Source of the DNA: Breviolum minutum Mf 1.05b.01
Taxonomy: Eukaryota; Sar; Dinophyceae; Suessiales; Symbiodiniaceae
Direction: 5' to 3'
Assembly (NCBI GenBank): GCA_000507305.1
Contig: DF242485.1
Location: 16,610 to 80,609, forward strand
DNA: 64,000 nucleotides
Position 1 is the stretch's first letter, and the number at the start of each line of letters is the position of its first letter. Below are positions 45,239 through 55,766 of this stretch, one piece after another. The position numbers were made by a program, and so were the translations under genes. A model generated the notes under the pieces. The model was not told where the DNA came from, did not search any database, and worked only from the letters and a program-made list of their open reading frames with translations.

Positions 45239-46763
45239 CTGGATGAGCCGTGCTCTGGTGATTTGACTTCTCGAATTTCGCTGGGAATTGAATTACCTGC
45301 CCCACCCCTTCAACGCTTGGGTCTTGATGGTCGAGGACTAAAAGGCCTAACCCTTCCTGGCTGATAGGTCTGGTGAGGTTGACGTAAGGGCTAGCTTGGG
45401 CAGCGTTCGAAATGACGATCCCCCGTGATGTTTTCCCAATTGCTGACAGTTGGATTTGGCTAATCACTGTATCATTCCCTTGTTTGAAGACTCCATCTGG
45501 GATTGAAAGGTGATTGGGATGGAGTTGCACAACAGTAGGTGCTTGAGGGGTTTGCTTCTTCTTCCGTGACTTATCCCCTACGGCCTTTCCTTCAGCTGCC
45601 CTGTGTTTGATTGCAATCTCAAGTTCTGACGGTAACACGAGTTGCAACTTAGGAGTGGCTGCATTGGCTAACGATTTGAGCTCAAACCAAGGACGATTTG
45701 CTCTGAGGGCTTTTGCGACTGCAGTACGACCCAGCTTCTCAATGATGATGTCCGCTCTTGGCTTGCATTGGTCCTGCGGGACTGCATGATCTTTCAACAT
45801 GTCCTCGAGCTGTGCTTCAAGGTACTCCTTGACTCCTCCAATGCGGATGCTTGAAGGTACGACGAGGGTCTTGGCAAGGTCTTGGACGAAAAGGTGATGC
45901 TCGAACATGAATCTCAAACTTGCTGCTGCTGCAATGGTGATGGGAGGAAACAAATCACCAAAATGCCTAGGCCCAAAACTCGAAGATGGATCGACAAGGA
46001 TTCTGATGAGCCATCCGACAGTTTGAAATCTACAATCTGTCGGGAAAAGGTGAGGCAAAGCAATTCGTTGTCTGATCCCTGGGATTTGGCAATAGCGACA
46101 CAATTCTTCACCTTCTTTTGATGTGATGAGGCGCACTGCGTTGTTTTCGGCAGGCACGAATGCAAACGGGATCCAGTGTTGTTCGAGCAAGATAGCGGAC
46201 ACAATTGTGCTATTTGCTCCAATGCATTGCTCTTGGCCTTGTTGAATCCACTGGTCAAGTTGCAATGGAAAATCATCAAACACAAGGGTGGTGAGCTCTT
46301 GGGCGAGGCCTGACGACGCAAGGAGGCTCATGTAGAAATCCATTTCATCCTTGGCGACCCAACTCTCTTGGCGAAACAACATTTGGATGCGAGGACATGG
46401 TTCATGGGAGGAGAACCATTGGCTTGGCTGACATGAATCATAGCAATCATTCTTCCTGAACTTCTCAGTGACATGAGCAACAATGTGTTGGAAAGGACTC
46501 GGGCTGTCTTTCAACTGAACCAGCTGACCTAGAGTGTCAACGAGGCGAACAGGGACCTGAGAAAGCTGGAGATTCTTCAATGCAATGTTGATGTCTTTAA
46601 AAGTAGTCCCTTTCTGGATTCGATGAAAACCTGGCAACACATCTTCAGGAAGTTGGATTCGGATGATGGAGCATGGAGGTTTCACTGCGTCCTCCATGAA
46701 ACACGTCTGATGCTGCATCTTTGGATATGTCAACTCTGAATCTTTTGCCTTCGGGATCTTCAA
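45219..46763 (-). CDS. Retrotransposon ORF2, unknown function
   Basis: The frame has 514 codons as listed from a TTG; the first ATG is at 46718. It is open upstream to about 46797 and overlaps the end of the methyltransferase frame by about 120-150 bases at +1. The protein has a compact-looking N-terminal half (LLEQHWIPFAFVP at about 192-204, then a Cys pair LCRYC at about 221-225) and a helical middle part (KEYLEAQLEDMLKDHAV). A basic stretch, KSRKKKQ, lies near 400. The HW motif and Cys residues faintly recall papain-fold proteases, but I cannot place a full catalytic set and do not claim one. Its constant position in the element suggests a Gag-like or processing role, which is inference. 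Confidence 0.6.
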   Translation of the reverse strand: MKIPKAKDSELTYPKMQHQTCFMEDAVKPPCSIIRIQLPEDVLPGFHRIQKGTTFKDINIALKNLQLSQVPVRLVDTLGQLVQLKDSPSPFQHIVAHVTEKFRKNDCYDSCQPSQWFSSHEPCPRIQMLFRQESWVAKDEMDFYMSLLASSGLAQELTTLVFDDFPLQLDQWIQQGQEQCIGANSTIVSAILLEQHWIPFAFVPAENNAVRLITSKEGEELCRYCQIPGIRQRIALPHLFPTDCRFQTVGWLIRILVDPSSSFGPRHFGDLFPPITIAAAASLRFMFEHHLFVQDLAKTLVVPSSIRIGGVKEYLEAQLEDMLKDHAVPQDQCKPRADIIIEKLGRTAVAKALRANRPWFELKSLANAATPKLQLVLPSELEIAIKHRAAEGKAVGDKSRKKKQTPQAPTVVQLHPNHLSIPDGVFKQGNDTVISQIQLSAIGKTSRGIVISNAAQASPYVNLTRPISQEGLGLLVLDHQDPSVEGVGQVIQFPAKFEKSNHQSTAHPVGRHGS

Positions 46764-48693
46764 CGGGGTCTGAAGGTCCCAAGTCCAAGGATCTCTTCAA
46801 AACCCTTTCACTCTGATCGGATCGTTTTGCTGCAAAGGCGAAATGTCCACCTACTGACGAAAAACCTGTCGGAGCATCAGCGGTAATGGGAGCTGACTGC
46901 TTGTCTAAACCTTCAACTGAGAAAGGCAGAGTAGGGGAGATGTCACTTTGTTCTCCAGTTATGGTAGCAGCAATAAGATCCTCATCTGGGATATCTTCAA
47001 CCGGTGGTTTAACCCCTGCAGAAATGCAAATGATGCAATCGTCATATGGACAGTCCCAAGAATGATCAGTATATCCATCATCAATCACGGGGCCCTTTGG
47101 GGATTCAATGTCATGTTCTTCACTCTCATGATCTTGGTGGTTATCCCCTGTAGCCTCAGTTGGGCTGGGAATTCCATCTTCGGATGCAACGACTTTTTCA
47201 GAGACGACTGGTGCATCAGGAATCCAATTTGGAATGACATTCTCCTGAGAATGGCCAACAACGAGTGCACGAAAGTCATGGACGAAAGCGGATGCAATCG
47301 GATGCTCTGCAAGTTCCGGAAGTACTGAGTCCCTGCTGACGAATGCCTGAGATGCAATGCCCCACAAAACTTCACTTGGGGTAGGAGGTTTCGGGATCCC
47401 ATAGACATGATGGACGTGTTGGAGGAAATGTGAAATGATCCACCCCGAATGGAAAGGGGTGGCTTGCTGTCCCAAACCACTCAACGACAATTTGAGGTAA
47501 GGGGCCCATTGTCTATCGGCCTTGCATCCTGTAAGGATGGCCAATTCCCAGGGGTGTATATGTCTACAGGCATTGACCTTTGCACCTTGAACCTTGAAAG
47601 TCCATGGAAGGGGTAACAGGGCCCCCCACAATCCCTTTTCTTTAAGGCGTGCCAACGATAAAGGACCTGATCTGCATCCGCAGGGGCATCCCATTAGTTG
47701 ATTACCCCACCCATGTAAAGCTGTGGCCAATGGTTTGTTGAGATCAATGACAACCTTTGAGATTCCCGAAAAGTTCTCAAAACAACCATACTCATAAGCA
47801 TCAATGACAAGTTGATTGAGTTCGGTTTCAGGCCATGCTGGGAAAAGAGGAAGTACATGGCCAACTGTCGGACTTTTGGGAAAACGCGGCAGGGGAGGTA
47901 TGGTGAACTTTGGGATCGTTGGATTTACGATCAAACACCACCATCTTTCTCTTCTTGATGGCCATAAGTGCTCTAAGTTCAAAACGACATCCGTGAACCA
48001 ATACCCCGTAAGGCTACAAAATTGTTTGATCATGGCAATCACTTGGGGGTCTTGCCCTGATTCACCTACACACTCCAACAGGATTGCATGGGAACGAAGC
48101 ATGAAGCCTGCGTGCAAAGCTCCAACTAACGATCTGGCCCTATGGTCACCTAACTTATTCTTATCACCCAATTTACTCCACGGCTGGCAACTGAAACCTG
48201 CAGTGAGGATGGACGACGCTGGATTGCAAGAATGGATCTGTTTCAAGGTGGCCGGCTCGGTGATGTCCCCACAAACTGTCTGTTGAAAACCATCTCTGTT
48301 GAGAAAACTCGTGAAGGATTCCCTGAGATCGTTTTTGACCCTGATGTCGCATCCCGCCGTTTCCAACCCAAATGACATCGCACCCAACCCAGCACAGAGT
48401 TCAGTCACCCCTGTGAGGGAATCTAATTGCACCGTCTGATGTGGAAGGACATGAGATGAATCGTCTACCCTGACTGTATGTTCGTCGCTATCCCAAATGA
48501 CTTCCAGAAATGAGAATGCAACCGCTTTGGGGATGGTGCCCTGAACTTTGATGAATCGTTTGCTCAAAACCGACTTGACCAAATGCTTCAAACCAGTAGA
48601 ATCCCAAACCACAGTCTCGCAAAGAAAGGAAACTTTCGATCCATGAGGGGTATCCAACCAGTTAGGCTCTAAATGCAAAAAGCCTTGATCCAT
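46645..48693 (-). CDS. Cytosine-C5 DNA methyltransferase encoded by a retrotransposon
   Basis: The frame has 682 codons and starts at an ATG in good context (AGCCATGG). Motif I is ELCAGLGAMSFG (98-109). Motif IV is GFSCQPWS with the catalytic Cys at 169; the usual Pro before it is Ser. Motif VI is LLECVG with Glu 207, motif VIII is RRER (247-250), and a target-recognition region follows to about 380. Motifs IX and X correspond to HPWELAILTGC (380-390) and a weakened LGQQATPFHSGWI (407-419). The last 240 residues are acidic, with a CPYDDCIIC cluster, and have no recognised domain. The key catalytic residues are present, so the enzyme could be active. It probably methylates element or host DNA at CG, as reported for related retrotransposon enzymes. 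It ends in UCC-UGA with ORF2 open at +1. Confidence 0.92.
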   Translation of the reverse strand: MDQGFLHLEPNWLDTPHGSKVSFLCETVVWDSTGLKHLVKSVLSKRFIKVQGTIPKAVAFSFLEVIWDSDEHTVRVDDSSHVLPHQTVQLDSLTGVTELCAGLGAMSFGLETAGCDIRVKNDLRESFTSFLNRDGFQQTVCGDITEPATLKQIHSCNPASSILTAGFSCQPWSKLGDKNKLGDHRARSLVGALHAGFMLRSHAILLECVGESGQDPQVIAMIKQFCSLTGYWFTDVVLNLEHLWPSRRERWWCLIVNPTIPKFTIPPLPRFPKSPTVGHVLPLFPAWPETELNQLVIDAYEYGCFENFSGISKVVIDLNKPLATALHGWGNQLMGCPCGCRSGPLSLARLKEKGLWGALLPLPWTFKVQGAKVNACRHIHPWELAILTGCKADRQWAPYLKLSLSGLGQQATPFHSGWIISHFLQHVHHVYGIPKPPTPSEVLWGIASQAFVSRDSVLPELAEHPIASAFVHDFRALVVGHSQENVIPNWIPDAPVVSEKVVASEDGIPSPTEATGDNHQDHESEEHDIESPKGPVIDDGYTDHSWDCPYDDCIICISAGVKPPVEDIPDEDLIAATITGEQSDISPTLPFSVEGLDKQSAPITADAPTGFSSVGGHFAFAAKRSDQSERVLKRSLDLGPSDPVEDPEGKRFRVDISKDAASDVFHGGRSETSMLHHPNPTS

Positions 48694-48845
48694 GGCTCCA
48701 CTACAAACCCCCCCGAATGATCAGCAGGCGTAGCTGCACTACTGACAAGAATTCGGGCCACGCAGCTGGGTAGGCTTCCCTTACTAAACCACCATTTGGG
48801 GTGACCTCCGCTGAGGTCGCTATAAATTATCCAGAATCATGACGT
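48694..48845 (-). promoter_or_regulatory. Retrotransposon 5' leader with GACCTC/GAGGTC hairpin
   Basis: Reading on the minus strand, about 48835 to 48768 contains gcgacctcagcggaggtcac, in which GACCTC and GAGGTC pair around agcg, then ggtttagtaagggaagccta and ccc. The same block occurs without the rest of the element at 34.3, 51.7 and 55.7 kb. It probably holds the internal promoter, by analogy with other LINEs. Confidence 0.6.
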
Positions 48846-49559
48846 CAGTTTTAGACCGCCTGTGCCAGGTTTTGGGAAATCTCATACAGAATGTGTAAGC
48901 TTGGAGGGTAAGCATGTTTATCTTTCAGATGAATGTACCGTCACTCTGATTGTCTTGCAATAGAAAAACACAACCTCAAGCTTCTGCTTCACAAACAGTC
49001 AAACCTGTTTTGGGGGGAAGGCTCATAGTGGCTCAGTCATTGAAACTTCACACAAAAAGTCAGACTTTTGCTGTCTTCCCCCCCAAAAAAGGGGTGAAAC
49101 AGAATCTTCTTTTTGCTTGAGATGATCGGGAAAGAAACTATACACTCATACTAAAAATCCACTTTGAATATGATCGATATACAAATATATACAATATAAT
49201 GTCTGATTAACATAAATTAGCAATCAACAAATCAAACGGCCCATTGCACCCCCGAAAATTCAACGGCCCAAAATCACCAGAAAGACCTACCCCAAAAAAA
49301 GGCCGCAATCATCGACCCAAAACTGCGACCACCAGTTTTTGGGGGGTTCCGGGGTTGGTAGTTCCAGCCGCTCGTTGACGCCCCCCGCAGAGGACGTGTT
49401 TCATGGTTAGAAAATGGTCCCACGAATCAATCCAACGAAGGACCATTAGGATTCTTAAGGGGGGAGTGGTGGTGATTCCCCTAGTCTTCCCTAAGGTTCC
49501 CCAATCTTCCCTAGGAATCCAACAAATTCCAAATGAGGCACCAAAAAAAAACTTACTAC

Positions 49560-49677
49560 TTTCCATTGAATCCTGGTTGTTTAATAGGGATCCTTATAAT
49601 GGTTTATTATCATCCCTTTATAATTGGGTAGTATAATACCGTAAACAACCAGGGGCCCCTTTTTCATTGCTCAAATA
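49560..49677. mobile_element. Dispersed element, GAATCCTGGTTGTTTAATAGGGATCC family
   Basis: cattgaatcctggttgttta, tagggatccttataatggtt, tataattgggtagtataata and gtaaacaaccaggggcccct occur in that order. GGTTGTTTA and TAAACAACC are its inverted ends. Confidence 0.8.
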
Positions 49678-50339
49678 GGGAGGCGCGACCCTTGCAATAC
49701 CCGAAAGGTTTTCGAGTTTTGGTAACTCTCAGGTAGACGGCTCCTGAAGCGAGTTTTTAGCGTTGCGTATTGAAATGATCTGATTTCATATCAACCCCAC
49801 AATGGCATATTGAAATGGAAATTTAAAGGCAGCATCCATATGAAAAGCGTATAGCATATGAATTGCAATGCAATTCAGGGTTTATTATATCTATTATGTA
49901 TGTATGGCAAAGAAATCAAAGATGTCTAAGATGATGGTGATGTTTCAAGCCTTTGTTTTTGGGGGCCAAAAAGGGTGGAACATCACATATTCAACCAATC
50001 GTTAATTGTTGGTTGGGTTGTTGGTTTGGAATCCTAGGATCCCCTTCTAAAAGGGACTATTATATATACCACTGGTGATTGGGTTTCTTCCATCAACAGT
50101 ATTTCGCGGGGAAAAAAAAAACACCTTGTTTGGATGTTGAAGGTTTGGTTTTTTCATAGAAACAATCCTAAATGATGTTTTCCGCCTGCAAGAGAAATAC
50201 ATCTGTCATACATCCCAAATGCTCCATTTTAAAAATAGTTGCCTACATGAATGGCCATTTATTTATGGTAAATTTAGTAGGTAAATATTCCATAGATGGA
50301 GCATACGGGAATGGGTGGGGGCGAGCTTGTATCAATGGA

Positions 50340-50478
50340 GTTTCCTGGTTCCCTTAATAGGTGGTAGGTGACATATAAGTCCCCAATTAGCAGTATATAC
50401 CACTTATATACCACTTATAGTCCTTGCCTATTGGGTGATTATATATCACCGATCCCACCTATTAAGGGAACCAGAAAC
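50340..50478. mobile_element. Miniature inverted-repeat element with 24-25-base arms
   Basis: 50340-50364 (gtttcctggttcccttaata plus ggtgg) and 50455-50478 (ccacctattaagggaaccag plus aaac) are reverse complements except for one base. A second inner pair, ggtga and tcacc, extends the structure. Confidence 0.85.
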
Positions 50479-50641
50479 AGCTGTTGACAGTAGCCTTTAA
50501 TGGAAGACTAACTCTGTCACTTGGGGATCAGTCTCCTCAACACGGAGCAAGAATTTTCGTCAGCCATGGGTTGATTCTATCCTCCCATTGAGTTGATTCT
50601 AGCTGCTTATTATGTATATCTATTATATATCTATATCTATA

Positions 50642-50754
<113 letters not shown>

Positions 50755-51394
50755 CAAAACTTTCCCCCTATAGGACCGTCTTTTTGTTGGTACGTTTTCC
50801 GGTGCGGAAACAAGTCGAACTCCACAAAAAACACCAGTGGTCATTACATAACCAGCCAGCCCAAACAATGCACTATAAGGCTATCAGGAAAATCCCCAAA
50901 GATTACCATACATTATAGCCGCATCAAGTTTGACTCCCCAAAATGGAAAAAAATAATCCCTGAACGCTGTTCGGTGTGCTTTTTGTTGGTGGAAAAGCTC
51001 CAAATATCGGAGGTATAAATTCCACCAGCCCTCTGACCAAGCATTCTGGAACCCCCCTTCCTCCGCTTACAGGATAACCATGGTTCAGTGAAACATGGGG
51101 GGTATCTTGGATATACCCCCGCCACCCCGGATGCAATCGTCACCACCAGGATTTGTTAGTGAGGAATCCCAACCTAAACCTGTATTTGCCACGATAGCAT
51201 CATGGGAGCATCATGGGTGGAGGGTAGACTCAAGGCTTCAATCCAATAAGATTGTTACCTTTTCAAATACCAGCCACGTTCTCCACTGAACCATGATTAA
51301 GGTAGAAAGAATAAGAAAGCACTGACAGATCTGACTGTTTTGCTAAAGGCAACTTCCAAAAATGCATAGTGTTGAACGAACAAAAATCATGAAG

Positions 51395-51500
51395 TACATC
51401 CCCGAAAACTAACATGGATACCCAAAATGATGGTTTGGAAAAGGTAGGCTCCTTTAAAATATGGCCATGTTTGGTATCTATGTTAGATTTCTGGGGTGTA
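51395..51500. mobile_element. Miniature inverted-repeat element, family CCCGAAAACTAACATG
   Basis: tacatccccgaaaactaaca at the left and tatgttagatttctggggtg at the right, with a central ggctcctttaaaatatggcc variant. Confidence 0.75.
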
Positions 51501-51664
51501 GACTTTAGAAACTACAAGAAAAATGTTTTTCCAGAACAGCAAGCTGGTTGATGTTATTCATAGACACTCTGACCCACCAAAGTTCTTAGGGCGATTTCTT
51601 GACAATCTCCTTGGTTTGAAAACAAGGGATAATAGAATTCGGCAACAAATTACGATCATGAACC

Positions 51665-51790
51665 TTGGGAAAGAAATGGGCAATTTATCATAAATCATAA
51701 ATCACTGCCATTTTGGGTAGGATTCCCTTACTAAACTTGAAAGGGCTGACCTGAGGTCGCTGTAAATTGCCAGGCCGGGAATCTGGGGTC
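51665..51790 (-). mobile_element. Internally deleted derivative of the methyltransferase retrotransposon
   Basis: On the minus strand it begins with a head like the full element's (gcgacctcaggtca, then gtttagtaaggg), passes through GGGAATCCTACCC and continues with AAAATGGC and ataaattgccca, which match the full element's last coding bases (AAAATGGC at about 38665-38672 and ataaattaccca at about 38631-38642). The join is at the 13-base motif that occurs at both ends of the full copy. Confidence 0.65.
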
Positions 51791-52016
51791 AGTTGGAGTG
51801 TCTTATATCTGTGAATCACCAAATTCCACCAATCTAAGGTTGCTTCAACACACCTTTGGAACACACCCCTAAACCTTTGCCAACAGGCCATAAAGGGATT
51901 TTTTTCATAGTTGGCTAGGGGGATTGCCTGGGGTGTGCGGTATCGGGGTGTGTTGTATCTTTCTTGGAACCAAATATGAAGGTGTGAATCTCAACTCCTA
52001 ACATCCAACTAATGGT

Positions 52017-52350
52017 TACACCCCTGAAGATGGAACCTGAAAATCAATGAAAATCAGCCCCCTGGAAAAGGAGAATTCCTTTTGGAAACCATCATTTTCA
52101 GGTTTTTATCCGTTAAACTTTGGGGGGTGTAGTTGTCGGTTTGGGGCCCGGTGGTTTGGATATTTGCGATCCCCGAAAATGAAAGGGATTGCTATTTGGG
52201 TGTACCCCTAGAATCAGAATGCCCCAAACCAACAATTCACCATTACCCTCCCGAAGTTTAACATAGCCCCTGAAAAGTTACCTTCCCAGTAGGAAAGTAG
52301 CCTTCCAACCACCGTTTTTCAGGGGCGAGCTGTTAAACTTCGGGGGTGTA
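52017..52350. mobile_element. Three miniature elements packed end to end
   Basis: 52017-52132 runs from ttacacccctgaagatg to gttaaactttggggggtgta. 52137-52245 belongs to the GGTTTGGGGC family. 52243-52350 runs from taccctcccgaagtttaaca to gttaaacttcgggggtgta. The outer two belong to one family (also at 62132-62238) and bracket the middle one. Confidence 0.8.
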
Positions 52351-54139
52351 GTTGAGCAATGCTGAGCAAAAACAAACATGCTTGAACTTTTGGTATCACA
52401 ATACAATCTTTCAATGACGTGATGTCAAACGTCGCCCGGAAAAATCTACTGGAAGAGATCTAAAACCTTGCATTTGCCTTGGAAAAGGCAAAACATATTC
52501 TGTCAAATCGTGGAGAAAAATGGTGATTTACCATGGTAGGATCCGTAAAATATCGCCCAAAAAACAAATCCAAGAATATGGATGTGTGATTTGTGACTCT
52601 GAAAAAATGTACCCTCCAGTAAACTAACAAAATTTCAAACGGGAAAATCAAAAAAAACATCCACTACCAGGTGATTCAATTCGTGACCTTTTGATCCCCC
52701 AAGTTGGAAGTCACTTTTACCCTTGAAATTGGTCATGTTTCCCATCCCAAAAAGGGTACCAGCAGAATTGCCAGGTACCTTTTTTTCAAGTCATCTCAGC
52801 TTCACATCCCTCCCATCACTTGCTAAACCGCTCCCGACCCTCACCTCACATCACTGCGCAATTGCAGTGGCCTCACATCACCCCAAACCCCCCAAAAAGG
52901 TTGGCGATTTGGGAAAAATTTGCGATAGATACCAATAGGTTACGTAGCGTGAGATGAGGTAACTATATAAATTCATTTCAAGTATATAACTAACCGTCTA
53001 ATTCCGAAAAAAAAAATGCATACAATATATTACAATATAACATACCAATTGTAGAAAGAAAGAAATTCTCATTCAATGGTAAAACATGCCCAATCCGAAA
53101 CCGCGTTCTTTCGCCTTGAAAAGATGCAAAGAGTTCACCCAGAAAGAGGGGCATAAGTCTTTCAATTGAGGGAACCCTTCCACAGCTAAGTTTTTAGGGA
53201 TTCAAAAAAAGTGGGTTTCAGCACGTCAAAGTGGGTTTCAGTGGTATCAGTTCTTATAGATCACTCAAATTGTCCATCCTTGACTTGGTTGAGCTGTTGA
53301 CCCATATAACCTGCAAAAAGGATGGCTACTACCCTCCCTAGTCATGTTAACACATATAAGCAAACAATAATGATAAAAATACATGAAGAATCAAATAAAT
53401 AATTGTATGCAATTAAACTGATTATGCATAAGTAAAAGATAATGATTCGATCTATATACATACACACCAATTGCCACAATTAAAGAGTATACAGTATACA
53501 CATATATACTGAAAATGTGGAATGTGACAAATAACTTTGGTTTCACAATGCTTCACATTGGTGTGTCACATCCTCACGAAGATCTACCCAAAACAGTTTG
53601 GCCCCGGAATCGTACTGAAATCGTTTGTGCCCTCGAGCTGTGAGAAATGAAAATGGTCATATTGAAACCATGATGGTATAGAATATGGATCGGTGATTTG
53701 TGACTCTTAAATTTACCCTCCATGAAAAAAAACATGCCAATGGAACATCACCATTTTTAGAGTCATATAATAGTAAGAGGAGACGCATCTTCGATCAAAA
53801 AGTTGTTTTTGGGAATGCGGAATCATTCGAATATAACCAACCAATCCCTGAAATTTGACCTAGCAAATCCCGTCTGTGTCACCTATCACACCCTAGACAA
53901 ATCTGGTTATGAAGCTGTGCACCGCACTACCCGGCTCATTGGACTCGGTCCGACAGGAATGTGAGGACCCCCCCGTGCTCCCCAATGCCGAGACACCAAT
54001 AGGACCCGGCTTGGTCATGCGTTTGTACGACTGGCGTTTGATCAACGAAAATATCGACTGGGTCAGTGGTCTGGTGATTTTTTGCACTCATTTTTGGGCT
54101 AGATCGCAGAAGCTTTCAAAAGGGAATCACCAAACATAC

Positions 54140-54269
54140 TACACTCCGTGAAACTAACAGCATTTCCGCCCCTGAAAATGACAGCCGAAACGCCACAAAA
54201 AAGAAGCTCATCTGAACCAACCATCCATTTTTTCAGGTGCAAGCTGTCATGTTAGTTTCCGGAAGGGTA
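54140..54269. mobile_element. Miniature inverted-repeat element, family CTCCCTGAAACTAACAG
   Basis: tacactccgtgaaactaaca at the left, cctgaaaatgacagccgaaa inside and catgttagtttccggaaggg at the right. Confidence 0.8.
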
Positions 54270-55683
54270 TGATTTCAAATTTTTTGGAGATTTACAAAGT
54301 GGGCCCCAAAAACCACTGTAATAAGTAGCGCAGCGCCCATATCTCCACTCAAAAAGGGGTTAAAAAGTGAAACCCATTTATTCTCCGCTATTTTTTGGGG
54401 TAACCCATGTCACTCCATGTGTAACTATACGGTAGGGGCCCATCTTGTATGGAATATTTGTCTGTTTATATGTATACCATAAGCCCCCAAAACCATTGAA
54501 AAATAAAGGTTGTTTTGGCCACCTAAAAACCAGGTTATTTACCATAAACAAACCCGCAAAAATTGTAGGTTTGGGCGGCCCATGGTATATATTAGGCGGA
54601 TCGCTCCCTTTCCCGCCCCAAGAAAAAAACTCATTTGGAACGAGAACAAATCTTCCCAGCAGTATTTCCGAAAATTTTTGGAAAGAACCTATCCATCAAA
54701 AATTGAATGGGGACCTTACCAACGGACCCCTAAATAAGTTGCTAGGGGGGCTATTAGATACTCATGTTTGGGGGTCCGTTGAGTGGGTCCTGTTGGAGAT
54801 TTCTTGGAACCTAACAAACCCATCCAACATGTTTTTAAAAAAAAATGCGTACTAGCCAGGTACAAAACCGTTTGGCTCTACCTGGAAAACAGCGGTTGCG
54901 CAACTTAATTCCCATCAACTTTACCCCTAAAAAAGCCACAATTTCAAAAAAAAACAAATGGCACACTATTGTTTCCAGGTAGCTCTAAAAATATGTGTTG
55001 TTCATACCTGGTGGATTCAATTCGTGACCTTTTTGGGATGGTGGTTTGTTCAGTGACCTTATTCTAAGGGATGAAGTTAAGTGACCTGCAACTAAGGGAG
55101 AAAAATGGGCACCGCTTTTGAATCACCTGGATGAAATTTTCAAACAATCTGGAAAAAATCATGGTTTTTGCTCCCGAATTGCAGGACTTCATGATGAATT
55201 CCCCACACAAAAAGTTAAGGATTGCCACAAGTATTTCACAATTTATATAGTTTGAAGGATTTTGAAGTTGGATCGGTACAGAAAGGTCCCAAAGAAAGCT
55301 TGAGCCAGATATATGTCACCTGAGCCACGAAACAAAACCCGGCAAAATATATGGTTTATGAAATAACCATCACATAACTGGGTAGTATTTCATCCCAAAA
55401 AAAAACGGAAAACAACCAAAGGCCCTTGTTTTCATTGCTCATTTAAGTGAACAGCAACAAACCCCCTGACAGTGATATTCCATTGAATACTGATCGGTTC
55501 AGCTTCCAGGATCCTTATTTCATAGCTTCTGAAATGATCCCGGAATATATAACTGGCTAGTCACGATCAACCCCGTTAGGAAGTCCCCTTTCAGTAGGGC
55601 TAGTCTAGTTATAATTGGCAATTTCTAGCCAAATGGAAAAATATTCAATTTTGGTAACCTAGATTTTTATTGAAATAAGGGGA

Positions 55684-55747
55684 TTTCGCTTCCTTAGCTA
55701 CCTTTTGGGGGACCCAGGTCGTGTGAGGTCGCTATAATTTGACCAGC
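55684..55747 (-). mobile_element. Diverged solo copy of the retrotransposon 5' head
   Basis: On the plus strand cttccttagctaccttttgg, then acccaggtcgtgtgaggtcg and ctataattt follow the order of the full element's head at 48780-48830. The hairpin arms are partly kept (GACC...GAGGTC). Confidence 0.5.
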
Positions 55748-55766
55748 TTATTGTAACCTTCCTAAA

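Larger units (their letters stand above)
38560..48845 (-). mobile_element. Non-LTR retrotransposon encoding a DNA methyltransferase (~10.3 kb)
   Basis: Five long uninterrupted frames on the minus strand encode, in order, a cytosine-C5 methyltransferase, an unknown protein, an RRM-like/coiled-coil protein, an APE-type endonuclease and a reverse transcriptase with RNase H. No long terminal repeats or integrase are seen, so it is a LINE-type element. The 5' leader (48694 to about 48845) contains the hairpin GACCTC-agcg-GAGGTC and the motif GGGAAGCCTACCC; the same 13 bases recur near the 3' end (38673-38685). A stem-loop lies at 38568-38592. Exact ends and target-site duplications could not be set. 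The intact frames suggest recent insertion. Retrotransposon-borne methyltransferases have been reported in dinoflagellates; the recoding arrangement described under findings is my observation. Confidence 0.88.

Noticed and set aside
53880-54151. Protein-like frames on both strands at 53.9-54.1 kb
   Set aside because: At least three competing frames look equally good, none has clear splice sites and no motif favours one of them.
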